A DNA stretch of 64,000 nt from contig JAAEAF010000112.1 in NCBI GenBank assembly GCA_011037195.1, positions 332,030 through 396,029 of the forward strand. The letters are read 5' to 3'. Both the position numbers and the translations under genes were made by a program. Origin of the DNA: Triatoma infestans (taxonomy: Eukaryota; Arthropoda; Insecta; Hemiptera; Reduviidae). Below are positions 1 to 11,814 of this stretch, piece after piece. Within the stretch, counting starts at the first letter, position 1. The number at the start of each line of letters is the position of its first letter. The notes under the pieces were generated by a model. The model ran no database searches, was not told the DNA's origin, and worked only from the letters and a program-made list of their open reading frames with translations.

Positions 1-32
1 GTGAAGGGCTCTGGGAAAATGACAGTACAATG

Positions 33-457
33 TATGGTTTCAGATAGCCTGCAAGGGGTACCTGTTGCATGAAGTTAATTGAGGAACCCCACGAGGTAAA
101 AAGTAAAGTAAAGTAAATTAATGCCTATTTTTTCAGGTGGGCTTAACGTCCAACTACCAAATTAGGTGTCGTGGACGGGGACGGAAGCACCTACTTTACT
201 ATTAACATTTTTTAAACAAATATAAAATTTAGCATTTATACGCTGGACTCGAACTGGGATCCTCCCACTTACAAATCCATGCTCATAACCACTACACCAA
301 CACCCGCCCCATGAGGAAAGCTCAGCGGAGCGCGCTGGACTAGCAACGCGGAGACTCGGGTTCGAATCCAGCGTATTGCCCTAGGTTTTCATAGATCTTT
401 CAGATCAACTGCAGTAATCCCCTATAACAATCTATCTATCTCTCTATGGTTTCAGAT
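33..457 (+). mobile_element. Composite tRNA-headed SINE (family A, long form), interrupted by a family B SINE
   Basis: A 13-bp direct repeat, tatggtttcagat, lies at 33-45 and 445-457 and marks a target-site duplication. Between them are a 5' block (46-96, beginning agcctgcaaggggtacc), a nested family B SINE, and a tRNA-like segment (about 316-380) with a box B-like gggttcgaatccagc. The same 5' block plus tRNA-like segment recurs at 4418-4867 and 24183-24598, so the block belongs to the element. This copy lacks about 120 bp of the middle and the usual 'aggagcctctacagctcac' body. Confidence 0.75.
97..310 (-). mobile_element. Family B SINE (tRNA-like head), nested in the family A SINE
   Basis: On the minus strand this reads ggggcgggtgttggtgtagtgg, then a box B-like cagttcgagtccagcg, a short body and the 3' segment ending near gcccacctgaaaaaatagg. 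Copies lie at 10314-10512 and 52690-52883. It splits the family A element. The flanks cacgagg (90-96) and catgagg (310-316) form an imperfect 7-bp target duplication. The box A and box B spacing fits an RNA polymerase III promoter; the copy is non-coding. Confidence 0.8.
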
Positions 458-662
458 GAGCTTTCTCCGTTCGCTCAGCGATAGGAAGAGCGAAGAACTT
501 GGAATGATATTCCTGGTGGCCGGATGCCAAAAGCCAAAGACGATGATCGATCACGTGGGCAGGATGACAAACATCAAGATCGTACAAAAGATGTTAGCTT
601 ATCGATATAGAGCATTAGAAGCGTGGCGGCAACCTGGACAGAGATGGCGGGATCAATTTTAA
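458..662 (+). pseudogene. Possible non-LTR retrotransposon C-terminal fragment
   Basis: An open frame of 68 codons ends in a motif like DHVGRM...PGQRWRDQF. This resembles the 'GHV-R-M ... GRPxxRWxDQ' end of several LINE polymerase proteins. The target-site copy at 445-457 lies inside the same open stretch, so the composite SINE at 46-444 seems to have landed in this older fragment. The match is short and has no catalytic motif, so the family is not assigned. A chance frame is possible. Confidence 0.3.
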
Positions 663-1017
663 ATACTTCCCCCTCTTTATGTGTAGCGTGTAAAGAGTAT
701 ACATATATGAGCATGAATTTTTATATATATATAATACAATTCATGATATTTCATGATAATACAATTGGTTTTTTTTTTTGTTTTTTTTTTTAGGATTCAT
801 TTTAAATAAACTCTCGCCCAATTGAGAACAAGATAAAACCAATTTGTTTATGTTTTTATAACGAATAATCCGTTCATACCCTGTAAATACAAATCATCCC
901 AGTACGTCATTTCATTGCCTCTGAGTAATTACTCACTCTTACAAAGTTTTCTTTAGTGTTTTTGTTATCAGTTTTTTTTTTTTATTTAAAGATTGTTTTC
1001 ATTTTTTAAAACATTAA

Positions 1018-1400
1018 ATGTCTCTTGAAGGAAATTATTCTGAAGAAATAGCAGTTCGTGTGGTAATATTGCATGAAGAAGGGGTTCAGCAGTCAATTAT
1101 TTGCTCAGATACTAGGAATGAATCAATCCACTGTTTCAAGAATGTTAATAGCGCATTAACAGTCTTAGTCTCCCTGTAGCGCACAGGGAGACTGAGAATA
1201 CTCCGAAGACCTGTCATGGGCCGTCCCAGAAGTGCAACTCGGACAGATGAGAGATTTATTCATCTGAATGTGTTAAGGAGCAGGTTCGTCACTAGCAATC
1301 AATTACGTCACTTGAACGTTTTCTGGAATAGGAACAGGCCGCAAGGCCTAATTCTTTTTGTTGTTGATGAAGATGTATGGTTCCATATAATATAATCTGA
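1018..1400 (+). pseudogene. Tc1-like transposase N-terminal remnant
   Basis: The frame opens at an ATG (1018) with a run like YSEEIAVRVVILHEEG. It continues, after a one-base frameshift near 1085, with GMNQSTVSRML, the first helix-turn-helix typical of Tc1 transposases. A further frame shift gives GRPRSATRTDERFIHLNVLRSRFVT, which matches the GRPR linker and second DNA-binding helix-turn-helix. The DDE catalytic part is missing; only a short unrelated tail follows. Known Tc1 transposases have about 340 residues, so this is a decayed N-terminal third. No inverted repeats were found. Confidence 0.75.
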
Positions 1401-2049
1401 ATAATATTATTGCATAATAAAAACATTTCTAGAAACCCAAATTTGATGAAAATCGGTTTACGAAAGGGCACTTTACAAAATGGATTTCTAAGTATTTTTA
1501 GAATTTTCTCGAAGGGGATTCTTTAAATTTTCCTTAAATTTGGAAGCTTGACTGTATTAGGTACAGACCTTCCACTTTTATTGGAATATTTTTCTGGAAA
1601 ACCTATTGCTGCACGATGTCCATCACTCTTCAAATTCACAGACTAGTTCTTCCTCTAATTAAAAAGGCATCTGGGTTTTTGACGTTTGTAGTAGAGATTC
1701 TCATATGTGAAAAATGCCATCTTTTACAAAGTTAGACAAGCCAAAATTACTCCACATCACATCCTCTCCCGAGAATATGTTCCATTTTGATCTTATACCA
1801 TGGGCTGGAGATAGTCCATTCATACTATCTTTGTCCCATGTGTATGTGGTTATGAGCATTTATTGTGCACCAATGTAATAGTTATGATGCACAGATCCTC
1901 CTGCGAATGGATCAAGATCGCCACCCAAGAAAATATTAATCATTTATATAGTAAAATAGTAAGATGATGCTATGCAATAAGACCAGGTGTATTCTTGGAG
2001 GGAAATATCGGCAAGAGAAATTCCTGCAAAGTGAAATTTACTACTTCTA

Positions 2050-2265
2050 AGAGAAATGAGCTTCAGAGTTAGCACGCTGGCTTAGCAACGCGGAGGTCCC
2101 TGGTTCGAATCCAGCATGCTGCCGTTAGATTTTCTGTTCCTTGGAGACTCTACAGCTCACTCACCTGTGATGGGCCATGTTGTCTATAGCTAGAAAACAC
2201 TGCTCGTGTGTATTAAGAAGGCTTCGGGGTACAATAGATATTTCAGTAGCAATGAAATCCACTTA
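2050..2265 (+). mobile_element. Family A SINE
   Basis: The tRNA-like head has agttagcacgctggc and a box B ggttcgaatccagc at about 2100. It is followed by the conserved body 'cttggagactctacagctcac', the hairpin-like gatgggccatgttgtc region, and the 3' end caatagatatttcag. It is closest to the 24.4 and 4.5 kb copies but lacks the long 5' block. It shows only scattered differences from them. Confidence 0.8.
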
Positions 2266-2694
2266 AGAGGGGGTGGAAAATGAGCTCAGACATTTAGAAA
2301 GCTATCCAATCCGATCTTAAGATGCTGGACGACTTATTCGTGAAAGATAGTGTGTGGAGGTAAACTTTTAGTCGAGAAAATTCCTTTTTATTCTTAAGTC
2401 TTCTAGGTCCAATGATATTTTATTAAAGAGTATTTTTGTACAGGAAATTTAATTGTTACTATTTCCTTGAGAGTAAAAAAATAATATTATACTCCATAAT
2501 CTAAAGCCCCATTTAATATCGCAAATGTTTACGCCTCGTATTTAACAATTATCGAAGCAAATTAATATAAATATCTAAATTTGTAACTTACATAAATATC
2601 TAAATAATTTACATAAAATAAATAAGTAGAATGTTTATAAGATAGATAGATAGATGCATGCATATATACTTTTTTTATTTAATAAACGAATGGG

Positions 2695-3390
2695 TCATGA
2701 CACAGTGCCAGTCGCTAGGATCGCGGCCGGTCGATAGATTATAAAACTTGCTACCTTATATTTTTCTTCCTTTTTTTTATAGAATATTTGTCCTACATTA
2801 AAAGTACAAAAAAAAAACGCAATTATAAAAATCAAACTAAAAATGTAAACATGAATAAGTTTTATAAATAAAAGCATTTATTTTATGGTAAATACTTTCA
2901 TTACGATAGAAAACATAATTTCATCGGTAACTTAAAAAAGTATTAAATCGGAGCACATGAACATTGTTATAGAGACACGTTAGTTATGTATGATGTAATT
3001 GTGTATTATTGCGTCACAATATATGTCACTTTGGTCTTAACATGTTATATATATTAATATTAATGTGACTCATTAGGAAGTGAAAGAAAAAATTGAAGGA
3101 GATAATAAATGATTTTTTAAAAGCTCATTTGCTTACAATAGTTAGTATAATAAAACATTAATTAACCATAATCATGTACTATTGATTTTTATTTGATATT
3201 ATTGATTTTTTTGTGCTGTCAATGTAATAAAATCTCAGCATAGATACGAACAATAAAGGGCCTATTACAATACCATGTGGGTCTGAAGATGGATCGCGCA
3301 TGCGATCAATGACAGTGAAAGTTTCATCAATAATCAATCTAAAAAACAAGAATGGCCAGAGTGGGAGAGCTGAATTTTATGACTTTCTTC
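2695..3390. other. No gene seen; AT-rich spacer
   Basis: Only short chance frames and homopolymer runs are present. I see no repeat-family match in this stretch. Confidence 0.4.
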
Positions 3391-3407
3391 AAATACTTAA
3401 TTACCTA

Positions 3408-3665
3408 TGTCTTGTATTTTATTCGTCGTAGCATGCATATTCCTTTTTTTCCTGATCGCTTTCGGATTTTCATCCATCGTGACAGCAAATTCAACAATTT
3501 CGTGTAGACAGTTCACTTGAACGTAATTTTTCTCAGTTACACTCACACTTGTTGGTTTGTTGGTTGTATATATGTGGGGGAGGTAATAAGTTTGTGTTAC
3601 TATGTGTGTGTTTAATGACAAAATGGAATTATTATAAGTTATGATTAGATATTAGAAACTAGTGT
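3408..3665 (-). repeat. Single-arm remnant of a hammerhead snapback repeat
   Basis: This matches the left arm of the 18.7 kb element and the 55.3 kb element: attttatyCgtcgtagcatgc, then the hammerhead region, the cacacttgttgg segment and the aatggaattattata end. On the minus strand the catalytic core (about 3454-3484) reads ctgtcacga-tggatgaaaatcc-gaaagc-gatc. Stem II (GGAT/ATCC with a GAAA loop) is intact, but the CTGANGA core has two extra bases. It is therefore probably inactive. No second arm lies nearby. Confidence 0.65.
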
Positions 3666-3669
3666 ATAA

Positions 3670-4400
3670 TAAATAGCATGCTTTGAAGAATACTTTATAA
3701 GTAAATTTTAATAGTGTTGCTCAGTGGTTAATCAAGTCATTTTTATTAGGGGGGAGGGGCGATAAGTTATTTCAGGAGTATACTGTACTAATAAGAATAG
3801 ATAAATTTTTAAGAAATGCAATGCAAAGTTAATGGACAGTCAAAAGCTTTTACAAGTAATAAATACATGTGAAATATAAGCACGGTTAATAAAAAAAAAT
3901 ATGTAAGTAAATTGATATGTAAGAAGGTTGGTATAGCAAACGGCAAATTGGAGATGATATTAAAATAAATAATAGAGGAAATCAAATGTATTAATTTTTA
4001 TTTATCATGCTTATTTTTAAATAATATTAATTTATGTTTAAATAAACATACCACCAATAGTATAAATGACATATCTATGCATATATATATATATACTCTA
4101 CCCCTAAGGCGCAACAGCCCGTCCTGTTTTAATGTGTGATACACGAATTCTGAACATTTCTAATAAACTAAGTCTATTTTGGATCATTAAAAAACACTTG
4201 ATGAATAATGTTTTTTGCTAAAATTGGTCCATAATTGGATAAATTATTTATTGGTTCTGTAATGCTGGATAAAACCTAAAACATTTCAGCTCATTTTATT
4301 AATTGCAGACCTTTATGTTCATGGTGGAGTGCTATGATGATAAGATAATAGACATACTGATTTTCAATGTATAAAATTTCAGTCTTGGAATACATTGAAT
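3670..4400. other. No gene; AT-rich spacer with a short R2-type LINE 3'-end match
   Basis: At about 4103-4125, cctaaggcgcaacagcccgt matches in reverse the shared 3' end of the family C SINEs and the R2-type LINE fragment at 22.4 kb. It is too short to assign to either. The rest is AT-rich with a (TA)n run near 4080. Confidence 0.4.
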
Positions 4401-4417
4401 AGAAGGTGTAGATTGTT

Positions 4418-4867
4418 GTAGGGGATTATCGCACTGGGACCTGAAAGATCGATTGTGCCCCCGGAGCCTTTTCAGTGCACTGCCGGCCTCCAAGCAGTGT
4501 CCTCTATCGACAGACAACACTGCTCATCCCCGTATAGTGAGTTGTAGAGGCTCCTAGGAAGAGAAAAATCTAAGGGCAACATGCTGGATTCGAACCCGGG
4601 ACCTCCGCGTTGTTAGTCCAGCGTGCTAATCCGTTGGCTTACGCGAATTGGGGACGGAGACCCTAGTTTGTGTACTGTTTTTGTCCTTGTCTGTAATATG
4701 TAGAGTGTGTGTAGTTTAAGTGTATTGTGCACTGTTCGAACGAAGTGCTTGGAGTACTGAGCTGTGGTAACCCGTGGGGTCGCTACTCCTCAAGTAACTG
4801 CATACTACAGGTACCCCTTGCGGGCGTACACTGAATAATCCTGCAGTTCCTTTGTAAAGAAGTAATA
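4418..4867 (-). mobile_element. Full-length composite family A SINE, long form
   Basis: A 10-bp target duplication gtagattgtt flanks it (4408-4417 and 4868-4877), giving a 450-bp element. Read on the minus strand it has a 5' block (about 4665-4867; gcccgcaaggggtacc through aaactagggtctccgtc), then a tRNA-like segment (agcacgctggactaacaacgcgg, box B gggttcgaatccagc) and the body with aggagcctctacaactcac, ending ...gcgataatcccc. It is the best reference copy of the long form in the window. Confidence 0.85.
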
Positions 4868-5442
4868 GTAGATTGTTCGTATTTATTTAGTAATCAATCA
4901 AGAACCTGGAAAATATCTTCAAATTAATGAAGGATCTAATAAGTTTGTTAATCAAAAGTCTGCCTGTAACAAGAATTGTATGAAAAGATTTATATTAAAT
5001 AACAAAAACTTTTTTTATGTATCTAGTATAACAGAGATGCTGTTACAACATTTAAAATTTCAAGTGTACCCTCGCTCGAATTTTAAGAGTCATAAAACAA
5101 TTGTGCTATTAAAAAAAAATTCAACGAGCGCAAAAAAAAGCATTTAAAAGAATATTGGCAGAGAACATAGTAGTGTTGCGCTTCAACTCTTTACTGCTTT
5201 CGCTGGGGATGAAATTACCCATAAAAAAGTACTGGCACCAAGCATTTCATATAAAAGACATAAATAACAGATTGTTTGTTTCTGATGCGAACCTAAAGAG
5301 ATTTAGCACCGTGACATACATACACACAGCCGTTTTCTCAGATAAATTTTGAAAGTGTTAATGAATATTTCAAAAGAAGGAGAAAATTTACTAGAGGGAA
5401 AAAATATTTGTTAAAAAAAATAGTATAGTTTAATTTTTTTTT

Positions 5443-6450
5443 ACTTTCTCTTACTCCTAGTAGATGGATATTGTAATCGTGTCAAATTTTCGATATCGAG
5501 TTTTCACCGGAAATATCCGTTTGGAGGTCCCTGAGCCTCCCTGAGTCCAAAAAAGTGGTTTTTAGCAAATGGTCTGTGTCTGTGTGTCTGTGTATGTCTG
5601 TGAACAGCATAGCTCAAAAACGAAAAACCGTAGAAAGTTGAAACTTGATATTCCGTTTAGGTATCACCATGGCATCTGACAGTGGGTCATCTGACAAAAT
5701 TCCTCAAACGGAAGTACCACTTTACTTGTTGTTTTTTTTACTTTTTTGCGATTTTCTCCAATATGGCTTCAACGAGTTTCTTTAAACTTGGTATATCAAC
5801 TACACATACAAAGAGCTACAACTTTTATTTAAAACATTTCTCCGGGAAAATGCATTTAAGTGCACTTTTGGGGGAGAGGAGGGGTTAGGTTTCCATCTAA
5901 AGTGCTCTTTCAGTTTATTAGGCAATTCTGTCATCTAAATAATGTTAATTAGAATTAAATATGTTGTTGAAATTCCGAGTTTGAAAAAAAATCGATAACC
6001 GGAAGTGCGTTTAACTTTACCACTTTACTAAATGATTTTCCACATTTTCCGCAATTTCTCAACATGGCTCCGACGCTTTTCTTGAAACTTTCGTGTATAA
6101 ACAAACATACAACTATCTACAAACTTCTATTTATAACAGCTCACTTCCTCTAGGAAAATTCATTTATGGCATTTTTTGTGAGGGGGTGGGTTATGTTTTT
6201 CTCTAAAGTGCTATCATAGTTGATTATACAATTCTATCATCGAAAAAAAATTAATTAGAAATAAATGGATGGCCAAAATTCCGAGTTTCAAGGAAATTAG
6301 TTAACCAGAAGTGCGCTTTTACTGAACAGTTTTTCAGTTTTCGTCGAATTTCATTAAATTTGGTACACAAACTATAAAATTTGTCAATTATAATTTTGAG
6401 AACTGGAATAAGAGAAATTAGTGTGAGTGTTTCACACCAGATTTTTTCAG
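5443..6450 (+). repeat. M repeat, copy A
   Basis: It starts actttctcttactcctag and ends near gtgagtgtttcacaccagattttttcag. Next to the latter end lies the inverse of the start (ggaataagagaaatt), so the element carries subterminal inverted repeats of about 15 bp. Inside are about three diverged monomers of 250-300 bp. Each has a phrase like 'aaatgaattttcccggagaaatg', 'ggagccatttttgagaaaat' and 'acttccggttatccgattt'. No coding frame spans it. The family recurs at 20.0, 26.5, 27.5, 34.1-35.6 and 42.8-45.0 kb. I cannot place it in a named class. Confidence 0.8.
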
Positions 6451-6599
6451 TTTCAGAAACACCTAATTGGTCCTGATAGAATTTAATCGATAAATTATAC
6501 AATGTATTAAAATTGCATTTTAAAAAGGAAATCAAAATTATGAAATCTTTCTCTAAATGCATTTATGTTTGGGGTGTGAGCCACGAAAGTAATAACTTG

Positions 6600-8460
6600 A
6601 AAACAATCTCAAAGATCTTCAAATCAGATCTGACAATTAAAGCCAGAAATATTGGATAAGTATCTGGGCTCTCGTCCAGACCCTTCTGCGCTCATCGCCG
6701 CGACCCTCTTAGTCGTCAAGACAGATAGGTGAAATAAGCTATATAATTAACAACATCGCAATTAAAAAAAACTAGAACATTAATTAACACACAGCTTATT
6801 AACTACCATTGTCACTGATGGCCGAGTATAGGCATGACGCTACAGCGCCATCCATTTTCAGGGCTAGTTGTTTCGGCAGGTGAGTTGTTACACAGTCCTT
6901 GGCGGATTCCAACTTCCATAGCCACCGTCCGATGCGATGAGCTTCAAGACGGAGCCGGTTTCAGATTTGCTAGGATTGATTAAAAGAGCGAAGCTGAAGG
7001 ATGTCGGTCGCGGTGGAACGAGGCTCGCCACCCCCTTATCAATCTAATTAAATCTACATTGAACTTAACGATTTGATTAGATCACACATTTTATTGCTTT
7101 TAGAGATTACATTTTTTCTGAAAGAGTTGATAGTTACAAAATATTTATTAACTTTTTTACTTTCTCTTACTCCTAGAATTAATTCGAAACCGGAGCGGAG
7201 AAGTCACTCAGCAATGAAACTCCAATTTATTCAGTAAGTAGATCACGAGGCCACTGACGTTTTAGTATTCCAGTAGAATCTATAAGATTAGTGTGGGATG
7301 ATAGTTCACGGACAAGAGGATTGACATGAGAGGTTAAACTGTTATGAAATTTATTGTATCCAAATAAGATTTCTTGACGGACGTACGGAATATTTAAATC
7401 TGTAGGGTTAAATCCAACTGTTCAGTACCGTATATCCAAATAGGTTTAAGTATTACTTTGTGGATTAGCAATCCGTTTGGTAAGTGTTAAATTGGATCGT
7501 TTGTCAAGTAAACGCATTAACATTTTGTAACGCTCAGTTATTATTAACAGCTGAGATAATTGAAGCTAAATTCTTATTCTTAGTGCATCCTAGAGAGTAT
7601 TACTGATTATATATATTTTAAAATAATAGTTGAAAAAAAGAAAAAGAATATAATTTAAAAACCCAGATATATAGACAATTTCGTAATATTGCATTTATCA
7701 AAATGATAAACAAAAGGTATTAAGTAATAATTTTAAAGTTTCCATAACCATATCAAGCTAGAGATGAAATATTATTTTCCTTCTAGGCCTTAGTTTACCA
7801 ACTTTAAGCGCACATAGATTAAATCTCCCTGTAAAGTAATATTGAGGAAAATCCAGTATTTAAGTGCCTATTTTTAAATATAAGATAGGTTAAAACTATT
7901 TTGGACGTTATTACCTGGGTAGGGCCGTGACTTTCACCCTTCCAATATTGCAACAGTAATTCTTACTTAAACTACAAAGTGGGGATTCACTGTATATATG
8001 TATTAAGTTGTCACACTAAAAGACAATACATAGTTTGTCTCTGACAATTAACTATCCATTTAGTGCAGACATTTACTTCAACCTAGATTTTTCAACATGA
8101 AGTACCAAATTGTAAGTAAATTTTAATTTTACAAAATTATAAAATTTTTATATGGAATGTTGGAAAAAGTAGTTGGGTCTGTAATGCTGGATAATAACTG
8201 AGAATGTTTAATCGTATAGCATGAACACTTCTTTTGTTTGGTTCTGACCGAGAAATGTATAACCGGCCAAAATCAACATAGAAGCATGCTATGACGACAC
8301 AATTATTTCAAATTTGTTTCTGGAAATTTAATTATCTATGTGAAGCATGAAATAATTACAATTCTGATTAACAATTATAGCCATTAATTAATTTTTATTT
8401 ATGACGTCTTTATCATACTACTTACTTCATCAAAGCTCCTTATACGAATTATTTGAAGCC
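6600..8460. other. No gene seen; a GC-richer patch and an M-repeat end
   Basis: A patch at about 6660-7040 is richer in GC than its surroundings (gctacagcgccatccattttc, ggtcgcggtggaacgaggctcgcc). It could be part of an old LTR, but no terminal structure was found. A stray M-repeat terminus lies at about 7155-7177 (ttttactttctcttactcctag). The remainder is AT-rich and not recognised. Confidence 0.35.
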
Positions 8461-8471
8461 AACTTTCATGG

Positions 8472-8690
8472 AGGGGAAGGGAATAGCTAAGTGGTTAGCG
8501 TACTGGACTCCCACACGGAGGACCCGGCTTCGAGTCCAGCTATGCTGCCCTTGGATATTTTCTTCCTAGGAGCCTCTACAACTCACCTGTCCAATGATGC
8601 ACAGTGTTGTCTGTAACGAGAGAACACTGTCCGGAGGCCAGCAGGGCACTGAGAAGGCTCCGGGCGCCAATGGCCATAGACGCGCCTTAA
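8472..8690 (+). mobile_element. Family A SINE, short form
   Basis: The head reads ggaatagctaagtggttagcgtactgg with box B ggcttcgagtccagc. The body has ttcttcctaggagcctctac and a self-complementary gcacagtgttgtctgtaacgagagaacactgtccgg region, then ggcgccaatggccatagacgcgcc. The open frame running through it is a by-product of the SINE. Confidence 0.85.
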
Positions 8691-8747
8691 ATTGTAGCGA
8701 AAATCAGACATATTCTGATAGAACTATAGAGTATTCATGTCATTCTG

Positions 8748-8910
8748 TAGGGACGGGAGAGCTTGTTAGACTTTCACGCGGAGGTCCTGGATTCAAGTCC
8801 TGTGACCCTTTATTAGCTTTTCTCTTCCTAGCAGTCTCAACAGCTCACTTCTGACAGTTCACTGAGAATGTTTCTGGCCCAATGACCATAGATGTGTGCT
8901 TTTTTTAAAA
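8748..8910 (+). mobile_element. Diverged or shortened family A SINE
   Basis: A second, degraded copy lies close behind the first: cacgcggaggtcctggattcaagtcctg (box B region), ttttctcttcctagcagtctcaacagctcac, and an abbreviated 3' part ending caatgaccatagatgtg and a T-run. It is internally deleted. Confidence 0.65.
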
Positions 8911-8919
8911 AAGAAAAGA

Positions 8920-10300
8920 AAAAGTCAGTCGGCCGTTTATTAATTTGTCGTATCGGTGGATAAAAGAATCAATTCGGTTAGAGATTTCAATTTTGTAATA
9001 GTATTTCTTTAGTTTTTCTTAGTCGATATAAAACATTGCGGCTTAGTCACGTGCAAGCCCCTTGCTTCTTCCAAATTTTCAATTATCCACGAAATCCACG
9101 AAAACTAAATGTCTGTCAAGTTTATGATAAAGAAGCATACCAATTAGCCTCAGAGGGGAACAATTTTGCTTGAGCCAACTTTGACTTGTTACCCATTATG
9201 GTAGCGTCAAATAAAACATTTAATAGCTAACAGGATTCCAAACTATTATCAGCCACAAGTATTTTGTATACGAAGTAATAACAGAAATAGGCAAAGAATG
9301 TTGCTAATTAGGTATCATCGAATATATTAATTTTGACCTTTAAAGTTTCGAGAAGCATACGTACATATTATATTTTACATTTACTACAACATTTTGAAAA
9401 ATTTAATTATTTTTTAAAAATATCTAAATAAGTAAATTGAAATTTATAATTAAATTTATTAAACCCAATTATTTTATTATTCTAATGATCAATAAATACC
9501 AATAAATAACCAAATTTCTTAATGACTTAAGATGATTTACTCATTGTTTGTCATTTTCTCTAGTAACAAATTTTATACATAACTATTTAAAATATGTTAA
9601 TCAAAAAAATAATTAGGTCTCCTGGGCTTTTTAAAAATTGTGACAAAAATAATGGAATAAATAAAAAATAATTAAAGTCAATAATTTAACACTGGAATCA
9701 CAAAGTTTGTACAGGAATTTTCTAACGTTGGCACCACCCAAATATTTACTAACAGAAATAGATATTTAAAATAATCACTATCTTAATGGCAGTAGGATTA
9801 CGTGTTCTTATCATCTCAAGGCTATTTACGTTGTATATTTCATCAGTTTACATTAAGATTGCTTTTTTGTTGTAATCATTAAATTTATCTCAGTTATCTT
9901 CTAAAATTAGATTGCAAAAATATAAAATCGCCTAAACCCATTCAGCACTAAATATTGTTCTTTATTAATTCTTAATTGAAATAAAATAACATGTAATTGA
10001 ATTCAAACTGTCCAATTTATAAAATTTTGTTTTGAGAAGTTTTGATATAACTTTCGTATTAATGTTGAGACTGACACAGTTTGGAAGACAAAAAAAACAT
10101 ACGACAAAGAATCTTATATAAATAAATAAAAATATTACAATATACTATAAAAAAAAAAAAATTCAACATTTTGCAGGATGAAAAGTCAGCAGTACACATT
10201 TTCTTAGTATGAAATTGAAAAACTGTAATCCCTTAGAAAGGTGAAAAGTAGGCCACCCCCAGCAATATTCACGCCCTTGAAATGCATTTGATAACTGAAA
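8920..10300. other. No gene seen; AT-rich spacer
   Basis: Very AT-rich sequence with many short A or T runs. No long frame and no match to the window's repeat families was found. Confidence 0.4.
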
Positions 10301-10313
10301 TTATTAACCAACC

Positions 10314-10512
10314 CGGTGGGCGGGTGATGGTGTAGTGGTTATGAGCATGGACTTGTAACTGGGAGGTACCCAGTTCGAGTACCGTATATGCTGCTACATT
10401 TTATATTTGTTTAAAAAATGTTAGTAGTAAAATAGGTTTCTTCCGCCCCTGTCCATGACATAATTTTGTAGTTGGACTTTAAGCCCGCCTGAAAAAAAAA
10501 GGATTTACTTTA
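10314..10512 (+). mobile_element. Family B SINE
   Basis: The head gtggtgtagtggttatgagcatgg fits an A box; agttcgagtacc fits a B box with one change. The body and the 3' end ggactttaagcccgcctgaaaaa follow, as in the 52.7 kb copy. A likely target duplication was not found. Confidence 0.8.
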
Positions 10513-11377
10513 CATTATTTTATCCAAATCGTTTGCTCAGGTTAACCTACTCTAAATTAAGGATACGCAAATTCTGAATTCGGGTAAGCCGGATTATAAG
10601 GTCTAAAATTATTTAAAAAAAAAAATAAATAAATAGAATACTCTAGAACATTCGGCAGTCACGAAGATTAGTTGACATTTCTACTTGCCTAATTTATTTC
10701 CAGACATAAAGTTTATTTGTTTTTGCTTGAATGATGTTCAAAAAATTTTTCGATGATACACGATATTCTTTTATCAGTTCTCTATATTGTATACTACTAG
10801 CGATTTCCCCCCTCCACTCAATCACCAGCTTGTAAAAATTATTTATTTGGGATCGCGTATAAAACATATTCCCATTAAGAAAAAAAGCTATTTAACTTGA
10901 ATTAGATGAAATGTCCAATTTTTACCCTAATGTGGAACAGCTAGACTATAGTAAGGAGACTATTTGTCGGCGTCCATTCCACGGTGAGCCATAGAAGGTA
11001 ATGTCAGAATTTGCGCCTCTATTTTCGATTCAAATTTACCTAGAAGAGATCCGGAAAAAGGCATAAAACAGTCATTCCACTTGTCTTTGGTAGGTCTTTC
11101 TTTGATTGTCTTTGGCCAATGGCCTTTCCTGGGGCAAGGAATATGGTGTAAATTACTCGAAACCTAATTTAACAAAAAGATTTTACTTTGGGCTAGCAAA
11201 TGTACACTCTTGCTGAAGTGTCCATATTTTTGCTTCGTGTTAAACGAATAGTATTTTGGGTCTCAAACAGAACTAACCTTGATTTAAATATCTGCTTTAA
11301 TACTTGGCTTTGAGGCGGAAAATAAATTGAAGAAAACTTGAATTTTATTCCATACTTTTTTAACCCGAAAAACACTG

Positions 11378-11600
11378 ATGATTATAAGAATATTAAGGCA
11401 GATACAAAATAATAATTTAAGGCAGAACATTTCAAGTGCTAACATATTTCAATCTCAATGTTCACTCCTCTCCTACCCTAAAGAGCTCCTGAAGAAGGGC
11501 ACCAATGGTAACCGAAACGTAGAGCAACAAAGAATTCTTTTTTTTAAAAATTCCTCTGGCCATTGCCATATAAATATCTCATTAAAATATTTTATCTTTA
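11378..11600 (+). repeat. Hammerhead-bearing repeat, family with GAAACGTA end
   Basis: The segment from ttcactcctctcctaccctaaag through ctctggccattgcc matches the 19.08-19.41 kb copy. That copy has about 195 extra T-rich bases right after ctaaag. The hammerhead core lies at 11489-11521. The 75-codon frame here crosses the ribozyme and is unlikely to be a real protein. Confidence 0.65.
11489..11521 (+). ncRNA. Hammerhead ribozyme motif, near-complete
   Basis: In order: core CTGAAGA (11489-11495), one extra A, stem II gggcacc/ggtaacc with loop aat (5 of 7 pairs), GAAA (11514-11517), then CGTA. Stem I closes directly with gctc (11485-11488) and gagc (11522-11525). The predicted cut is after A11521. 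Stem III is only ACGT, which is self-complementary, as described for Penelope-type hammerheads that may act as dimers. Activity is inferred. Confidence 0.7.
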
Positions 11601-11814
11601 TATAATATCAAAGTTCGGCATAATTTTTTTTTTTTTTTCAGAAAATACAAAAATCCAAAGTTATTTATAGAATAAAAGTTTCAAATTTACAATTTCATTA
11701 TTATATTTTTTATTTCAAATTTTTGTTTTGTTAAAATTATTTTTTTAATACTTTTAATATTTACAACTCATAATAAAATCTATTAATAATCAATATTATT
11801 ATGTAACTTATTAG

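Noticed and set aside
6665..7040. GC-richer patch considered as rRNA fragment
   Set aside because: I could not match it to any conserved rRNA segment; left unassigned.
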